NCBI RefSeq assembly: GCF_900108505.1
Contig: NZ_FNWU01000001.1
Span: 1,008,725-1,072,724, forward strand
Direction: 5' to 3'
DNA length: 64,000 bases
Origin: Halopenitus malekzadehii
GTDB taxonomy: Archaea; Halobacteriota; Halobacteria; Halobacteriales; Haloferacaceae
Positions 17,970 to 25,261 of the stretch are shown here, in pieces. Both the position numbers and the translations under genes were made by a program. Under the pieces are notes generated by a model. The model searched no databases and was not told the origin of the DNA. It saw only the letters and a list, made by a program, of their open reading frames with translations. Positions within the stretch are counted from its first letter, which is position 1, and every line of letters begins with the position of its first letter.

Positions 17970-19126
17970 CGTCCCGCCTCCATCACGGTCGTCGTCACGC
18001 AGTTGCCGAACCCGCCGACGTTACACGCCAATCCCACGTCGGCCCCGACCTGCCGCGCGCCGGCCTGCCCGGTCAGTTGGGAGAATATCTCGTAGACTTG
18101 GGCGACGCCGGAGGCGCCGAGCGGGTGCCCCTTGGACTTCAACCCGCCGGAGGTGTTGATCGGCAGCTTGCCGTCTCGGTCAGTGACGCCCTCCTCGACG
18201 GCGCGCCACCCCTCGCCCTTCTCGAAGAAGCCGAGGTCCTCGGATTGGAGGAACTCCAGGATGGTGAACATGTCGTGTAGCTCCGCGACGTCGACGTCGT
18301 CGGGCTCCATCCCGGCCATTTCGTAGGCGATCTCGCTCGAGTCGACGACGCCGCCCATCGTGGTCGGATCCGCGCGCTCGTGGACGACGTGGGTGTCGGT
18401 GGCGCCGCCGATCCCCGCGATCGTGACGTAGTCGTCGGCCGGGACGTACTCCTCGGCGACCGATTCCGGGCAGAAGAGGAGCGCGGCCGACCCGTCCGTG
18501 ATCGGACAGAAGTCGTACAGGCGCAGCGGGTCGGCGACGATCGGCGACTCGAGGACGGTCTCCAGATCGACCGCCTTGCGGAACTGGGCGTGGGGGTTGT
18601 CGACGCCGTTGCGGTGGTTCTTCACCGCGACCTTGCCAAGCGACTCGCGGGGTGCGTCGTAGGTCTCGAGGTAGAGGCGGGCGGTCAGCCCCGCGAACGA
18701 GGGGAGCGTCACGCCGTGTTTGTACTCGACCGGATGCGTGAGCGAGGCGATCACGTCGGTGGACTCGGCGGTGCTCCGATGGGTCATCTTCTCGCCGCCG
18801 ACGAGCATCGTCAGCTCGGAGGCGCCGGAGGCGACCGACTGCCAGGCGGCGTACACGCCCGCGCCGCCCGAGGAGGAGGTTTGGTCGATCCGAGCGGTGT
18901 AGGCGGGCGTCGCCGCCAGGTCGTGGGCCAGCGCGTTCGGGATGCCGGTTTGGCCCTCGAACTCGCCGCTGGCCATATTCGATACGTACAGGTGGTCGAG
19001 CTCGCTCGCGTCGACGCCGGCGTCGGCGAGACAGGCCGTCCCCGCCTCCGAGAGGAGATCGAGCACCCACCCGTCACGCTCGCCGAACTGCGTCATCGAC
19101 GCACCGATGATCGCGACACGGTCCAT
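17966..19126 (-). CDS. Thiolase family catalytic subunit with Ser nucleophile position
   Basis: A 386-residue acetyl-CoA acetyltransferase/beta-ketothiolase-like protein. The N-terminal half carries DQTSSSGGAG, where the usual nucleophilic Cys is Ser84. The C-terminal half keeps His284 in ELHDMFT, His334 in SKGHPLGASG and ACNVGGFGN. The set Ser-His-His resembles reports for haloarchaeal BktB-type ketothiolases with two different subunits. It may act in acetoacetyl-CoA or ketovaleryl-CoA formation or cleavage, feeding lipid, mevalonate or polyhydroxyalkanoate metabolism. The start at ATG 19126 matches the family N-terminus (VAIIGASMTQFGERD). GTATAC about 26 bp upstream serves as a TATA-like box. 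It is co-transcribed with the OB-fold subunit gene. Confidence 0.9.
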   Translation of the reverse strand: MDRVAIIGASMTQFGERDGWVLDLLSEAGTACLADAGVDASELDHLYVSNMASGEFEGQTGIPNALAHDLAATPAYTARIDQTSSSGGAGVYAAWQSVASGASELTMLVGGEKMTHRSTAESTDVIASLTHPVEYKHGVTLPSFAGLTARLYLETYDAPRESLGKVAVKNHRNGVDNPHAQFRKAVDLETVLESPIVADPLRLYDFCPITDGSAALLFCPESVAEEYVPADDYVTIAGIGGATDTHVVHERADPTTMGGVVDSSEIAYEMAGMEPDDVDVAELHDMFTILEFLQSEDLGFFEKGEGWRAVEEGVTDRDGKLPINTSGGLKSKGHPLGASGVAQVYEIFSQLTGQAGARQVGADVGLACNVGGFGNCVTTTVMEAGR

Positions 19127-19221
19127 ACCGGTCGATGCGACGCCCCGGTCGTATACCTTCCCCTTCCCGTTCCGGTTCCCGTCACCGATCCCGTCCTCGC
19201 AGGTGAATCCCGTGGTGAGCG

Positions 19222-19419
19222 TCAGGCGTCGACGACCTCGTAGCCCGCGTCGTCGATCGCGGCCACGACCGCCTCGGCCTCGGCATTGCCGGAGACCGTG
19301 ACGATCCCGGCCTCGTGGTCCGCGGTTGCGTCCTCGACGCCGGGGACCTCCGAGAGCGCCTCGACGACTGCGGTTTCGCATCCGTCACAGGCCATTCCTG
19401 ACACCGTGTATTCCGTCAT
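19222..19419 (-). CDS. copZ: Heavy-metal-associated copper chaperone
   Basis: A 65-residue single HMA domain with the metal-binding motif GMACDGC (Cys11 and Cys14) near the N-terminus and the ferredoxin-like fold ending in AIDDAGYEVVDA. It delivers or buffers Cu(I) in the cytosol. It is transcribed divergently from an Lrp/AsnC-type regulator carrying a TRASH metal-sensing domain, which strongly suggests a copper-response pair. The start at 19419 gives exactly the HMA domain; the longer open frame upstream runs into the regulator's gene and is not used. Confidence 0.9.
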   Translation of the reverse strand: MTEYTVSGMACDGCETAVVEALSEVPGVEDATADHEAGIVTVSGNAEAEAVVAAIDDAGYEVVDA

Positions 19420-19513
19420 ACCGATACCTTGGGCCCGATGATTGATGTCGATTTCCCTTTCGATCCGAATTCGATCACCCCAATTCGAACCAGAAACGCA
19501 TAGCCGATCGAGG

Positions 19514-19520
19514 TTTAAAC
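19514..19520 (+). promoter_or_regulatory. TATA box for the TRASH regulator
   Basis: TTTAAAC lies about 25 bp upstream of the ATG at 19541, matching a leaderless start. It is immediately followed by an inverted repeat. Confidence 0.6.
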
Positions 19521-19532
19521 TTGGATAGCCAA
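19521..19532 (+). promoter_or_regulatory. Candidate operator TTGG-N4-CCAA between TATA box and start
   Basis: A perfect inverted repeat TTGG-ATAG-CCAA sits between the TATA box and the start codon of the AsnC-TRASH regulator. A bound protein here would block transcription start, so autoregulation by the metal-sensing regulator is an attractive guess. The arms are only 4 bp, so chance occurrence is possible. Confidence 0.35.
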
Positions 19533-19540
19533 AGTACCCT

Positions 19541-20137
19541 ATGCGAACCCTCGACGACACCGACCGCGAGATCCTCGCGCTGTTGAGCGAGGACGCCAGA
19601 CGCCCGTTCAGCGACATCGCCGACCGAGTCGACCTCTCGGCGCCGGCGGTCTCGGATCGGGTCGACCGACTCGAGGAGATCGGCGTGATCGAGGGGTTCA
19701 CACTCCGGGTCGACCCCGGGACGCTCTCGAGCGGCGTCGCCGTCCTCGTCCGTCTCGACCTGCCGCTTTCGGCCGTCGACGACGCCTACGGCACCCTTCG
19801 CGGGCACGATTGCGTTGACCACGCCTTCAAGACGGCCGACGGCGAGGTGGTGTGTACCGCCACTCTCGATCCGGCAGCCGTCGGTGACCTGATCGCGGAC
19901 GTCCTCGACGACCCCGACGTGGCCCGGGACGTCTCGGTCCGGCTGCTCGAGTCCCACGCGTGGGACTCCACGATCGGTCCGGACGTCGACCTCGCGATCG
20001 ACTGTGTGGAGTGCGGCAATTCCGTCACCGAGGAGGGCGAATCCGCACGCATCGACGGCACGCTGTACCACTTCTGTTGCGGGTCCTGTCTTTCACGATT
20101 TCGGGACCGATACGACCGGATCGAGGAGGGCGCGTGA
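19541..20137 (+). CDS. Lrp/AsnC-type transcriptional regulator with TRASH metal-binding domain
   Basis: A 198-residue regulator. Residues 1-55 form the AsnC winged helix-turn-helix (LDDTDREILALLSEDARRPFSDIADRVDLSAPAVSDRVDRL, shown here in part). A RAM-like ligand-binding region follows to about 145. Residues 153-190 form a TRASH domain with Cys155, Cys158, Cys179/180 and Cys183 (CVECG and CCGSC). TRASH domains sense copper and related metals in archaea. The divergent copZ gene makes copper the most likely signal. The ATG at 19541 is preceded by TTTAAAC and an inverted repeat. It may activate or repress copZ and copper exporters located elsewhere. Confidence 0.9.
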   Translation: MRTLDDTDREILALLSEDARRPFSDIADRVDLSAPAVSDRVDRLEEIGVIEGFTLRVDPGTLSSGVAVLVRLDLPLSAVDDAYGTLRGHDCVDHAFKTADGEVVCTATLDPAAVGDLIADVLDDPDVARDVSVRLLESHAWDSTIGPDVDLAIDCVECGNSVTEEGESARIDGTLYHFCCGSCLSRFRDRYDRIEEGA

Positions 20138-20222
20138 CCGGGTCGGGAGAACGGAGGCGGATCAGGATCACGATCGGTCCGCGAACGGAAACGCACACAT
20201 ACCTCCGGCCGTATCGGAGCGT

Positions 20223-20555
20223 ATGGGACTCGGCGGCACGGCCAAGAAGATCCAGACGCTCGCGGAGAAGGCGGAACAGACCTATCAACGACTCAACGAT
20301 CTGCGCGAGGAGGTCGAAAAGACCCAGGAGACGGTCACCGAGACCGGCGATCGGGTCCGCCAGCTCGAGACCGAGATGGCCGAACAGCGCGCGGTCCTGG
20401 ACGCGGTCGCCGAGGAGGTCGGCGTCGACCTCGAGGCGGTCAGCACCGACGCACACATCACCGAGGCCGAATCGGATGACGAGGCCGACGACGCTGGCGA
20501 TGACGGCAGCGCCGACACGGACGGTGATGATGAGGCGGTCGACGACGACTCCTGA
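20223..20555 (+). CDS. Small coiled-coil haloarchaeal protein (DUF5798-like)
   Basis: A 110-residue protein beginning MGLGGTAKKIQTLAEKAEQ. A long amphipathic coiled-coil helix runs to about residue 70 (LNDLREEVEKTQETVTETGDRVRQLETEM), followed by an acidic Asp/Ala tail. The opening resembles a small haloarchaeal family that I remember as DUF5798; I cannot confirm the number. Function is unknown. It follows the AsnC-TRASH gene by 85 bp, so co-transcription is possible but not shown. Confidence 0.7.
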   Translation: MGLGGTAKKIQTLAEKAEQTYQRLNDLREEVEKTQETVTETGDRVRQLETEMAEQRAVLDAVAEEVGVDLEAVSTDAHITEAESDDEADDAGDDGSADTDGDDEAVDDDS

Positions 20556-20668
20556 CCGGCGTTGAAACGACGCCCGAACGACGCTTGAACGGCCTCGGCA
20601 CGGCGCCGCCATCGGGAGCCGAACCGGCGAACCGATCCGCCTAACTCGTTCTTCGGCCAGGTTCGGAT

Positions 20669-21160
20669 ATGCGCGTCAGCGTCATCGGCGGGAGTTCGAT
20701 CGACGACTCGGAGGCACGGATCGCCGAGGCGGTCGGCCGCGAACTGGCCGACCGTGGTCACACCGTCGTTTGTGGCGGCCTCGGCGGGACGATGGCGGCC
20801 GTCTGTCGCGGCGCTCGGGCCGCCGACGATCCGGCCGAAACGATCGGGATCCTCCCCGGAGACCGCCGGTCGACGGCGAACCGGTTCGTCACGATTCCGA
20901 TCGCGACCGGGATCGGCCACGCGCGGAACGCGCTCGTGGTCCAGAACGGCGACGCCGTGATCGCACTGGCTGGAGGCGCCGGAACCCTTTCGGAGATCGG
21001 GATGGCCGCCGTCTACGACCGCCCCATCGTCGGGCTCGGAACGCACGACTGTGAGGGGATCAAGGCGCTCGATCGGTTCGAAGCGGTCGAAACGCCGGCT
21101 GAAGCGGTCGCAGTCGTCGAGGCGGCCGTCGACGACGGTCACGTCCGAGACTCCGACTGA
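20669..21160 (+). CDS. TIGR00725/LOG-like Rossmann-fold protein
   Basis: A 163-residue protein starting RVSVIGGSS, with HTVVCGGLGGTMAAVCRGA and ALAGGAGTLSEIGMA, the nucleotide-binding pattern of the TIGR00725 group related to LOG/'lysine decarboxylase-like' proteins. The full PGGxGTxxE motif of LOG cytokinin-activating phosphoribohydrolases is altered here to AGGAGTLSE. It may bind or hydrolyse a nucleotide; the substrate is unknown. The stop is 21 bp from the convergent dph2 gene. Confidence 0.82.
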   Translation: MRVSVIGGSSIDDSEARIAEAVGRELADRGHTVVCGGLGGTMAAVCRGARAADDPAETIGILPGDRRSTANRFVTIPIATGIGHARNALVVQNGDAVIALAGGAGTLSEIGMAAVYDRPIVGLGTHDCEGIKALDRFEAVETPAEAVAVVEAAVDDGHVRDSD

Positions 21161-21181
21161 TCGGAAACGTCGCGAGAATCG

Positions 21182-22225
21182 TTACCAGGTTCCGTGGAAC
21201 GTGTCGAACTCGATGTCCTCGAGGGGACGCTGGCCGACGGCGGCCTCGTACTCGCCGGGCGTCAACATCGGCTTGTGGAACTGCGGGCCGTCGTCGGTCG
21301 TGATCCGGGGACAGCCCGTGTTCACGAACGCGTCCATATCGAAGTTCCGGAGTCGATCCGGGGTGACCTCGTCCATCGTGATGAGATAGGCGTCGTCGTT
21401 GTTCTCAAGGATCTCCTCGGCCTGTTCCCAGCGGCCCTGTCCGATCTTCGTACAGAAGATGACGCCCCACGTCTTGGCGTCCATCGCCCGGTGAACGGCG
21501 CCGTAGCGCTGTTTGAGGAACTTCTCGTGGTCGGCGATCGTCACGACGTTGTTGACCGGGTCGGCGATCACGACGTTCTTGTCGGGATGTTCCATCGCGA
21601 GCCCCACGGGGTGGAACTTCCCGCCGCCGACGTACAGCACCTGGTCGGCGTCGATGTCGGCCGACGCGTAGTTGCAGCCGAGCACCTGTCCCTCCTTGGT
21701 GAGCCGGTCGTCGCCGCGGCGCGTGTGGACCTCGTAGCCGCGCTCCTCGAGCCATTCGGTCATCTCGTCGAACCGGTTCATGTGCTGGGCGGTCGTGACG
21801 AGACCGACGTTCGGGTCCACGTCGGTGTCGGCAAGTTCCCCGAGTGACTCCTCCATAATCGGGAACGGGTCGACGTTCGAGAAGAGGGGGACGTAGATGA
21901 TCTTGTCCGACTCCTTCATCGGCGTGTGACCGAAGTGGACGAAGACATCGGTTCGCCGCATCAGGTAGGTATCGAGATCGCAGGCGCCGTAGCAGGGCTG
22001 CCCGGAGAGCATAAACGTGACGTCGTCGGGCGCGCGCTCGCGCAGGTCGTCGGCGACCTTCGGGCCGCGCCGCTTGAGTCCTTCGGGGAACTGCAGTCCG
22101 ACGGTCGAGGCGTCCCGCTCCTCGATCGCGTCGATGACGCGCTCCAGCTCGTAGTCCCACTCTCGGTCGTGTTTGAGGGCCATCCCCGTCCGCGTGAGAT
22201 CGCCTTCCGTTGACCCGCCGCTCAT
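21182..22225 (-). CDS. dph2: Diphthamide biosynthesis radical enzyme Dph2
   Basis: A 347-residue enzyme that transfers the 3-amino-3-carboxypropyl group of S-adenosylmethionine to a histidine of elongation factor 2, the first step of diphthamide synthesis. The three cysteines that hold the unusual [4Fe-4S] cluster are visible in QPCYGACDLDTYL, VLGCNYAS and NTGCPRITTDD, one per repeat domain. FHPVGLAM and the GQGRW segment also match. The start is ATG 22225. A GGTTAAATCG element about 26 bp upstream on the minus strand fits a TATA box. The gene stands alone between convergent and divergent neighbours. Confidence 0.93.
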   Translation of the reverse strand: MSGGSTEGDLTRTGMALKHDREWDYELERVIDAIEERDASTVGLQFPEGLKRRGPKVADDLRERAPDDVTFMLSGQPCYGACDLDTYLMRRTDVFVHFGHTPMKESDKIIYVPLFSNVDPFPIMEESLGELADTDVDPNVGLVTTAQHMNRFDEMTEWLEERGYEVHTRRGDDRLTKEGQVLGCNYASADIDADQVLYVGGGKFHPVGLAMEHPDKNVVIADPVNNVVTIADHEKFLKQRYGAVHRAMDAKTWGVIFCTKIGQGRWEQAEEILENNDDAYLITMDEVTPDRLRNFDMDAFVNTGCPRITTDDGPQFHKPMLTPGEYEAAVGQRPLEDIEFDTFHGTW

Positions 22226-22427
22226 ACCCGATCGATACCGTCCACGACGGTTAAATCGCCCGTTCGGGCCCGCTATCCCGTGCCGTTCTCTCGCACGCCG
22301 GCGCCGTCACCGGCCTCGCTCCCACCTGCCTCGGCGCCGCCGACCCCACCGCATCCACCTCGCCTCCACCGACCACATCGCTGTCCGAGCCGACACGCAC
22401 ATCCCGACGGCGGGCGAATGAGGGGGT

Positions 22428-23078
22428 ATGAGCGAGATCCCGCTCGAGCACGTCCACGTCGCGCCCGATGACGATCCGGCCGGGAAGCCGGCAGTTTTCG
22501 TCCTTCACGGACGCGGAGCCGACGAACAGGACCTCCTGCCGATCGCCGGTGAGCTCGGCGACGACGTCCACGTGGTTAGCTTCCGGGCACCCGACCCGCT
22601 CCAGGGCGGATACACGTGGTACGAACTCGACCTCTCCAACGGCGGCCTCCATCAGAGCCAGCCGGATCCGGAGGACTTCAGACGGAGCCTCGATGCGGTC
22701 GCCGAGAGCGTGTCTGCGGCGGTCGACGCCTACGACCTCGATCCGGATGCCCTCGGACTGCTGGGGTTCAGTCAGGGCGCGATCACGAGTCTGAGTCTGG
22801 TTCTCGAGTCGCCAGAGACGTTCGCGTGGGTCGTCGGGCTGCACGGCTATCTCCCCGACTCCCACACCGATCTGGATCCGGACGGGATCGTGGACAAACC
22901 CGTCTTCATCGGCGGCGGAACCGGTGATCGTGTCATCCCGATCGAACGCGTACAGGGTGCGGCCGAGCGGTTCGAGGAACTCGGCGCCGACGTCACCTCC
23001 GAGACGTACCCGGTCGGTCACGGGGTCGGCCCCGACGAACTCGCCGACGTCGTCGCGTTCGTCGACGCCCATCGCTGA
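22428..23078 (+). CDS. Phospholipase/carboxylesterase family alpha/beta hydrolase
   Basis: A 216-residue serine hydrolase of the dienelactone-hydrolase/carboxylesterase fold. It shows the oxyanion-site LHGRGADEQDLLPIA, the nucleophile Ser115 in LLGFSQGAIT, the Asp in GGTGDRVIPIE and the catalytic His in YPVGHGVGPDE. It hydrolyses short acyl esters or lysophospholipids; the physiological substrate is not known. No TATA box is obvious; the preceding 60 bp are pyrimidine-rich. A strong inverted repeat (23116-23136) lies 38 bp after the stop. Confidence 0.88.
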   Translation: MSEIPLEHVHVAPDDDPAGKPAVFVLHGRGADEQDLLPIAGELGDDVHVVSFRAPDPLQGGYTWYELDLSNGGLHQSQPDPEDFRRSLDAVAESVSAAVDAYDLDPDALGLLGFSQGAITSLSLVLESPETFAWVVGLHGYLPDSHTDLDPDGIVDKPVFIGGGTGDRVIPIERVQGAAERFEELGADVTSETYPVGHGVGPDELADVVAFVDAHR

Positions 23079-23115
23079 CGCAGCGCCGATGACGCGACAC
23101 CGGACGCACGCCATT

Positions 23116-23136
23116 GGACACCCTGTATCGGTGTCC
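23116..23136. terminator. Inverted repeat downstream of the esterase gene
   Basis: GGACACC-N7-GGTGTCC is a perfect 7-bp stem with a 7-nt loop between the esterase stop and the YlbF-like gene. A nested alternative, CACCGGAC (23098-23105) with GTCCGGTG (23133-23140), competes with it. No T-tract follows, so a terminator role is only one possibility; an operator is the other. Confidence 0.35.
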
Positions 23137-23202
23137 GGTGCCGGATGGCTCGGATCCGTCGCATCCGGCAGGTTGAAACCGTCGCATCACCAACCATATC
23201 CT

Positions 23203-23577
23203 ATGAGTGCCGAAGCGATCACCGTCGAGGACCTCGGCCGACAGATCGGCGACCGGATCACCCAGCTCCCCGAGTACGAACGGTTCGAGGCGGCCAGGAC
23301 GGCGGTCGAGAACGACGACGCTGTCCAGGAGAAGATCGACGAGTTCGAGGGACTCCGCCAGGAGTTTATGGCGGCCCAGCAGACTGGACAGGCGACCCAG
23401 TCCGGGCTCAACGAGGTCCAGCGCGTCCAGGAGGAGCTCCACTCGATGCCGAAGATGGCGGAGTACCTCGACGCGCAGGAGGAACTGACCGACCGACTTG
23501 CGGCCGTCAACGAGGCGATCTCGGAGCCGCTCTCGATCGACTTCGGCGGCGAAGCCGGCGGCTGCTGTCACGACTAG
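23203..23577 (+). CDS. YlbF/YmcA-like protein with C-terminal Cys-Cys-His-Asp
   Basis: A 124-residue helical protein of the YlbF family, with an IDEFEGLRQEFMAAQQTG core and LSIDFGGEAGGCCHD at the end. In Bacillus, YlbF (RicF), YmcA (RicA) and YaaT (RicT) form a complex with RNase Y that carries Fe-S clusters bound through cysteines; the C-terminal Cys121-Cys122-His123 here could similarly bind metal. The partner proteins are not in this window. The ATG at 23203 is chosen as the first methionine giving the family N-terminus (MSAEAITVEDLGRQIGDRI). Function in archaea is unknown. Confidence 0.8.
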   Translation: MSAEAITVEDLGRQIGDRITQLPEYERFEAARTAVENDDAVQEKIDEFEGLRQEFMAAQQTGQATQSGLNEVQRVQEELHSMPKMAEYLDAQEELTDRLAAVNEAISEPLSIDFGGEAGGCCHD

Positions 23578-23625
23578 CTCGCAAGCGATCCGCAGTCTCG
23601 TCTCGGTCCGGGGGTTGACCCGACG

Positions 23626-23632
23626 TTTATAT
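23626..23632 (+). promoter_or_regulatory. TATA box for the MinD-like gene
   Basis: TTTATAT lies 27 bp upstream of the ATG at 23656 (leaderless spacing). Confidence 0.65.
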
Positions 23633-23655
23633 CCAATACCGACCCAGCCTGCCCT

Positions 23656-24534
23656 ATGATCGCCGTCGCCGGCGGAAAGGGCGGGTGTGGGAAAACGACG
23701 ACCACCCTCGGGCTCGCGCGGACGCTCCCTGGAACGATCCGTGCCGTCGAGGGAGACTGGGATATGCCGAATCTCCACGCGCTTGCCGGGATCCCTCGTG
23801 ACCCTCAACACACTCCCGGTGAGACACGGCGCACTCCCCGTGAGTCCCAACCGGCCCCGGGAGAGCCGTCGACCCGCGACGCGACGATCGGCCATCGATC
23901 CGACGGCACAGTTCGAGTCATCCCGCCGCCGATCGATCTCGGCGACGCGGACGTAGCCTATCATCTCGACCGATGTCGTGAGTCGAGTAGCGAGTCGGTC
24001 GTCGCGACGCTCGTCGACTGTCCCTCCGGAGCCGGCCCGGACGCGGCCGTACCGCTGTCGGTCGCCGATCGGACGCTGCTCGTGACCACGCTCTCCCCGC
24101 CGGCGCTTCGCGACACGGCCAAGACCGCGGCGATGGCTCGAGAACTCGACGCCGACCCGATCGGGGCCGTCGTGATGCGGGCTGAAGCCGTACCGGAAGA
24201 CGTCTCGACGTTCCTGTCGACACCCGTCCTCGGCGCCGTTCCGGCCGTTCGCCCGCCGGTGGTGTCTGACGCCCGCGTGCGCGCCGCCTACCGGGAGATC
24301 GCGGACGAACTTCGACAGTCGATCGGTGACGATACGTCCCCACGATCGATCGGTAACCGGAGTGAGGACGTGGTCCCGCCGACCGAGCGCACGCCCTCAA
24401 CCGATCCACGGGATGATCGGATGACGCCCGGTCCACGGGGTGATCGAGCGGCGCCCGGTCCACGGGACGACCGGACGACGTCCGGCAGACGGACGACCGA
24501 CGTCGACCCGTCGAACTGGGCATATCCGCGATAA
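23656..24534 (+). CDS. ParA/MinD-family ATPase
   Basis: A 292-residue P-loop ATPase. The deviant Walker A GGKGGCGKTTT (6-16) is typical of MinD/ParA, DWDMPNLHALAG (A' region) follows, and LVDCPSGAGPDAA is the Walker B region. Residues 50-80 contain a repetitive Pro/Thr/Arg insert (HTPGETRRTPRES). The C-terminal 60 residues are disordered and contain three degenerate 27-bp repeats (24406-24486), before a final SNWAYPR. ParA/MinD proteins position or partition other molecules by switching between monomer and dimer. The KaiC-like gene starts 31 bp downstream behind its own TATA-like box. Confidence 0.88.
   Translation: MIAVAGGKGGCGKTTTTLGLARTLPGTIRAVEGDWDMPNLHALAGIPRDPQHTPGETRRTPRESQPAPGEPSTRDATIGHRSDGTVRVIPPPIDLGDADVAYHLDRCRESSSESVVATLVDCPSGAGPDAAVPLSVADRTLLVTTLSPPALRDTAKTAAMARELDADPIGAVVMRAEAVPEDVSTFLSTPVLGAVPAVRPPVVSDARVRAAYREIADELRQSIGDDTSPRSIGNRSEDVVPPTERTPSTDPRDDRMTPGPRGDRAAPGPRDDRTTSGRRTTDVDPSNWAYPR
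24406..24486. repeat. In-frame 27-bp tandem repeat, three degenerate copies
   Basis: Copies begin at 24406, 24433 and 24460. Each encodes a variant of a nine-residue unit like PRDDRMTPG within the disordered tail of the MinD-like protein. The unit is a multiple of three, so copy number changes keep the frame. Confidence 0.75.
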
Positions 24535-24536
24535 AC

Positions 24537-24545
24537 GGTTTAACC
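24537..24545 (+). promoter_or_regulatory. TATA-like GGTTTAACC for the KaiC-like gene
   Basis: The box is centred 25-27 bp before the ATG at 24566 and directly after the previous stop. It suggests the KaiC-like gene can be transcribed separately from the MinD-like gene. Confidence 0.5.
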
Positions 24546-24565
24546 CTGGAACGCGTAGTCGACCT

Positions 24566-25195
24566 ATGGCGCGGCTCCCGACCGGAATCTCCGTTCTCGA
24601 CCGCCAACTCGGCGGCGGCATCCCGAGCGGGAGCATCGTCGCGCTGACGGCGTCGCCGGCGAGCCAGGTCGAGTTGTTCCTCTACGAACTCACGGCCGCC
24701 CGCGGCACGCTCTACCTCACGACGATCCGGTCCGAGGAGGCCGTTCGTGACGGGATCGAACGGTCCACGACGCGCGTCGGCGACCCGACGATCCGGGACA
24801 TCGGCGGGGATACCGCTCTCGATCTCGACCACGCCAACGACCTGATCGCGACGCTTCCGGAGGAGGCAAACCTCATCATCGACGCCGTCGATCCCCTCGA
24901 ACGCCACGACACTGCCCGATATCGGCGATTCCTCAACACCTTACAGACGCATATGACAAACACGGGCAGCGTCGCCGTCATCCACGCGATGAAGGGCCGG
25001 GACGTCCCGTCGAACCGCGATCTCACGGAACACGTCGCGGACGTCGTGTTCGATCTCCACACCGAGGTCACCGCCAACGAGGTCATCAATCGCCTCGCCG
25101 TGCCGAAGTTCCGCGGCGGCGCCGCCCTCGATGAACCGGTGAAGCTCAAGCTCGCGGAGTCGGTCACCATCGACACGAGCCGCGACATCGCCTGA
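24566..25195 (+). CDS. KaiC/RadA-like protein with degenerate Walker A
   Basis: A 209-residue RecA-superfamily domain. It opens LPTGISVLDRQLGGGIPSGSIVALTASP, matching KaiC-type proteins, but where the P-loop should read GxxGxGK[T/S] it reads SPASQVE, so there is no Lys-Thr/Ser pair. The later strands LIIDAVDPLE (Walker B-like) and VAVIHAMKGRDVP remain. It is probably a non-hydrolysing ATPase homolog that binds partners or nucleotides in another way. The gene follows the MinD-like ATPase closely, so the two proteins may interact. Such single-domain KaiC-like proteins are frequent in haloarchaea; none has a clear role known to me. Confidence 0.8.
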   Translation: MARLPTGISVLDRQLGGGIPSGSIVALTASPASQVELFLYELTAARGTLYLTTIRSEEAVRDGIERSTTRVGDPTIRDIGGDTALDLDHANDLIATLPEEANLIIDAVDPLERHDTARYRRFLNTLQTHMTNTGSVAVIHAMKGRDVPSNRDLTEHVADVVFDLHTEVTANEVINRLAVPKFRGGAALDEPVKLKLAESVTIDTSRDIA

Positions 25196-25261
25196 GGACG
25201 TGGATTCCGTCCGACCGATCGGGCCGGTGGACCCATGCCTGCTGCGTCGTCCGGCGTCGCT

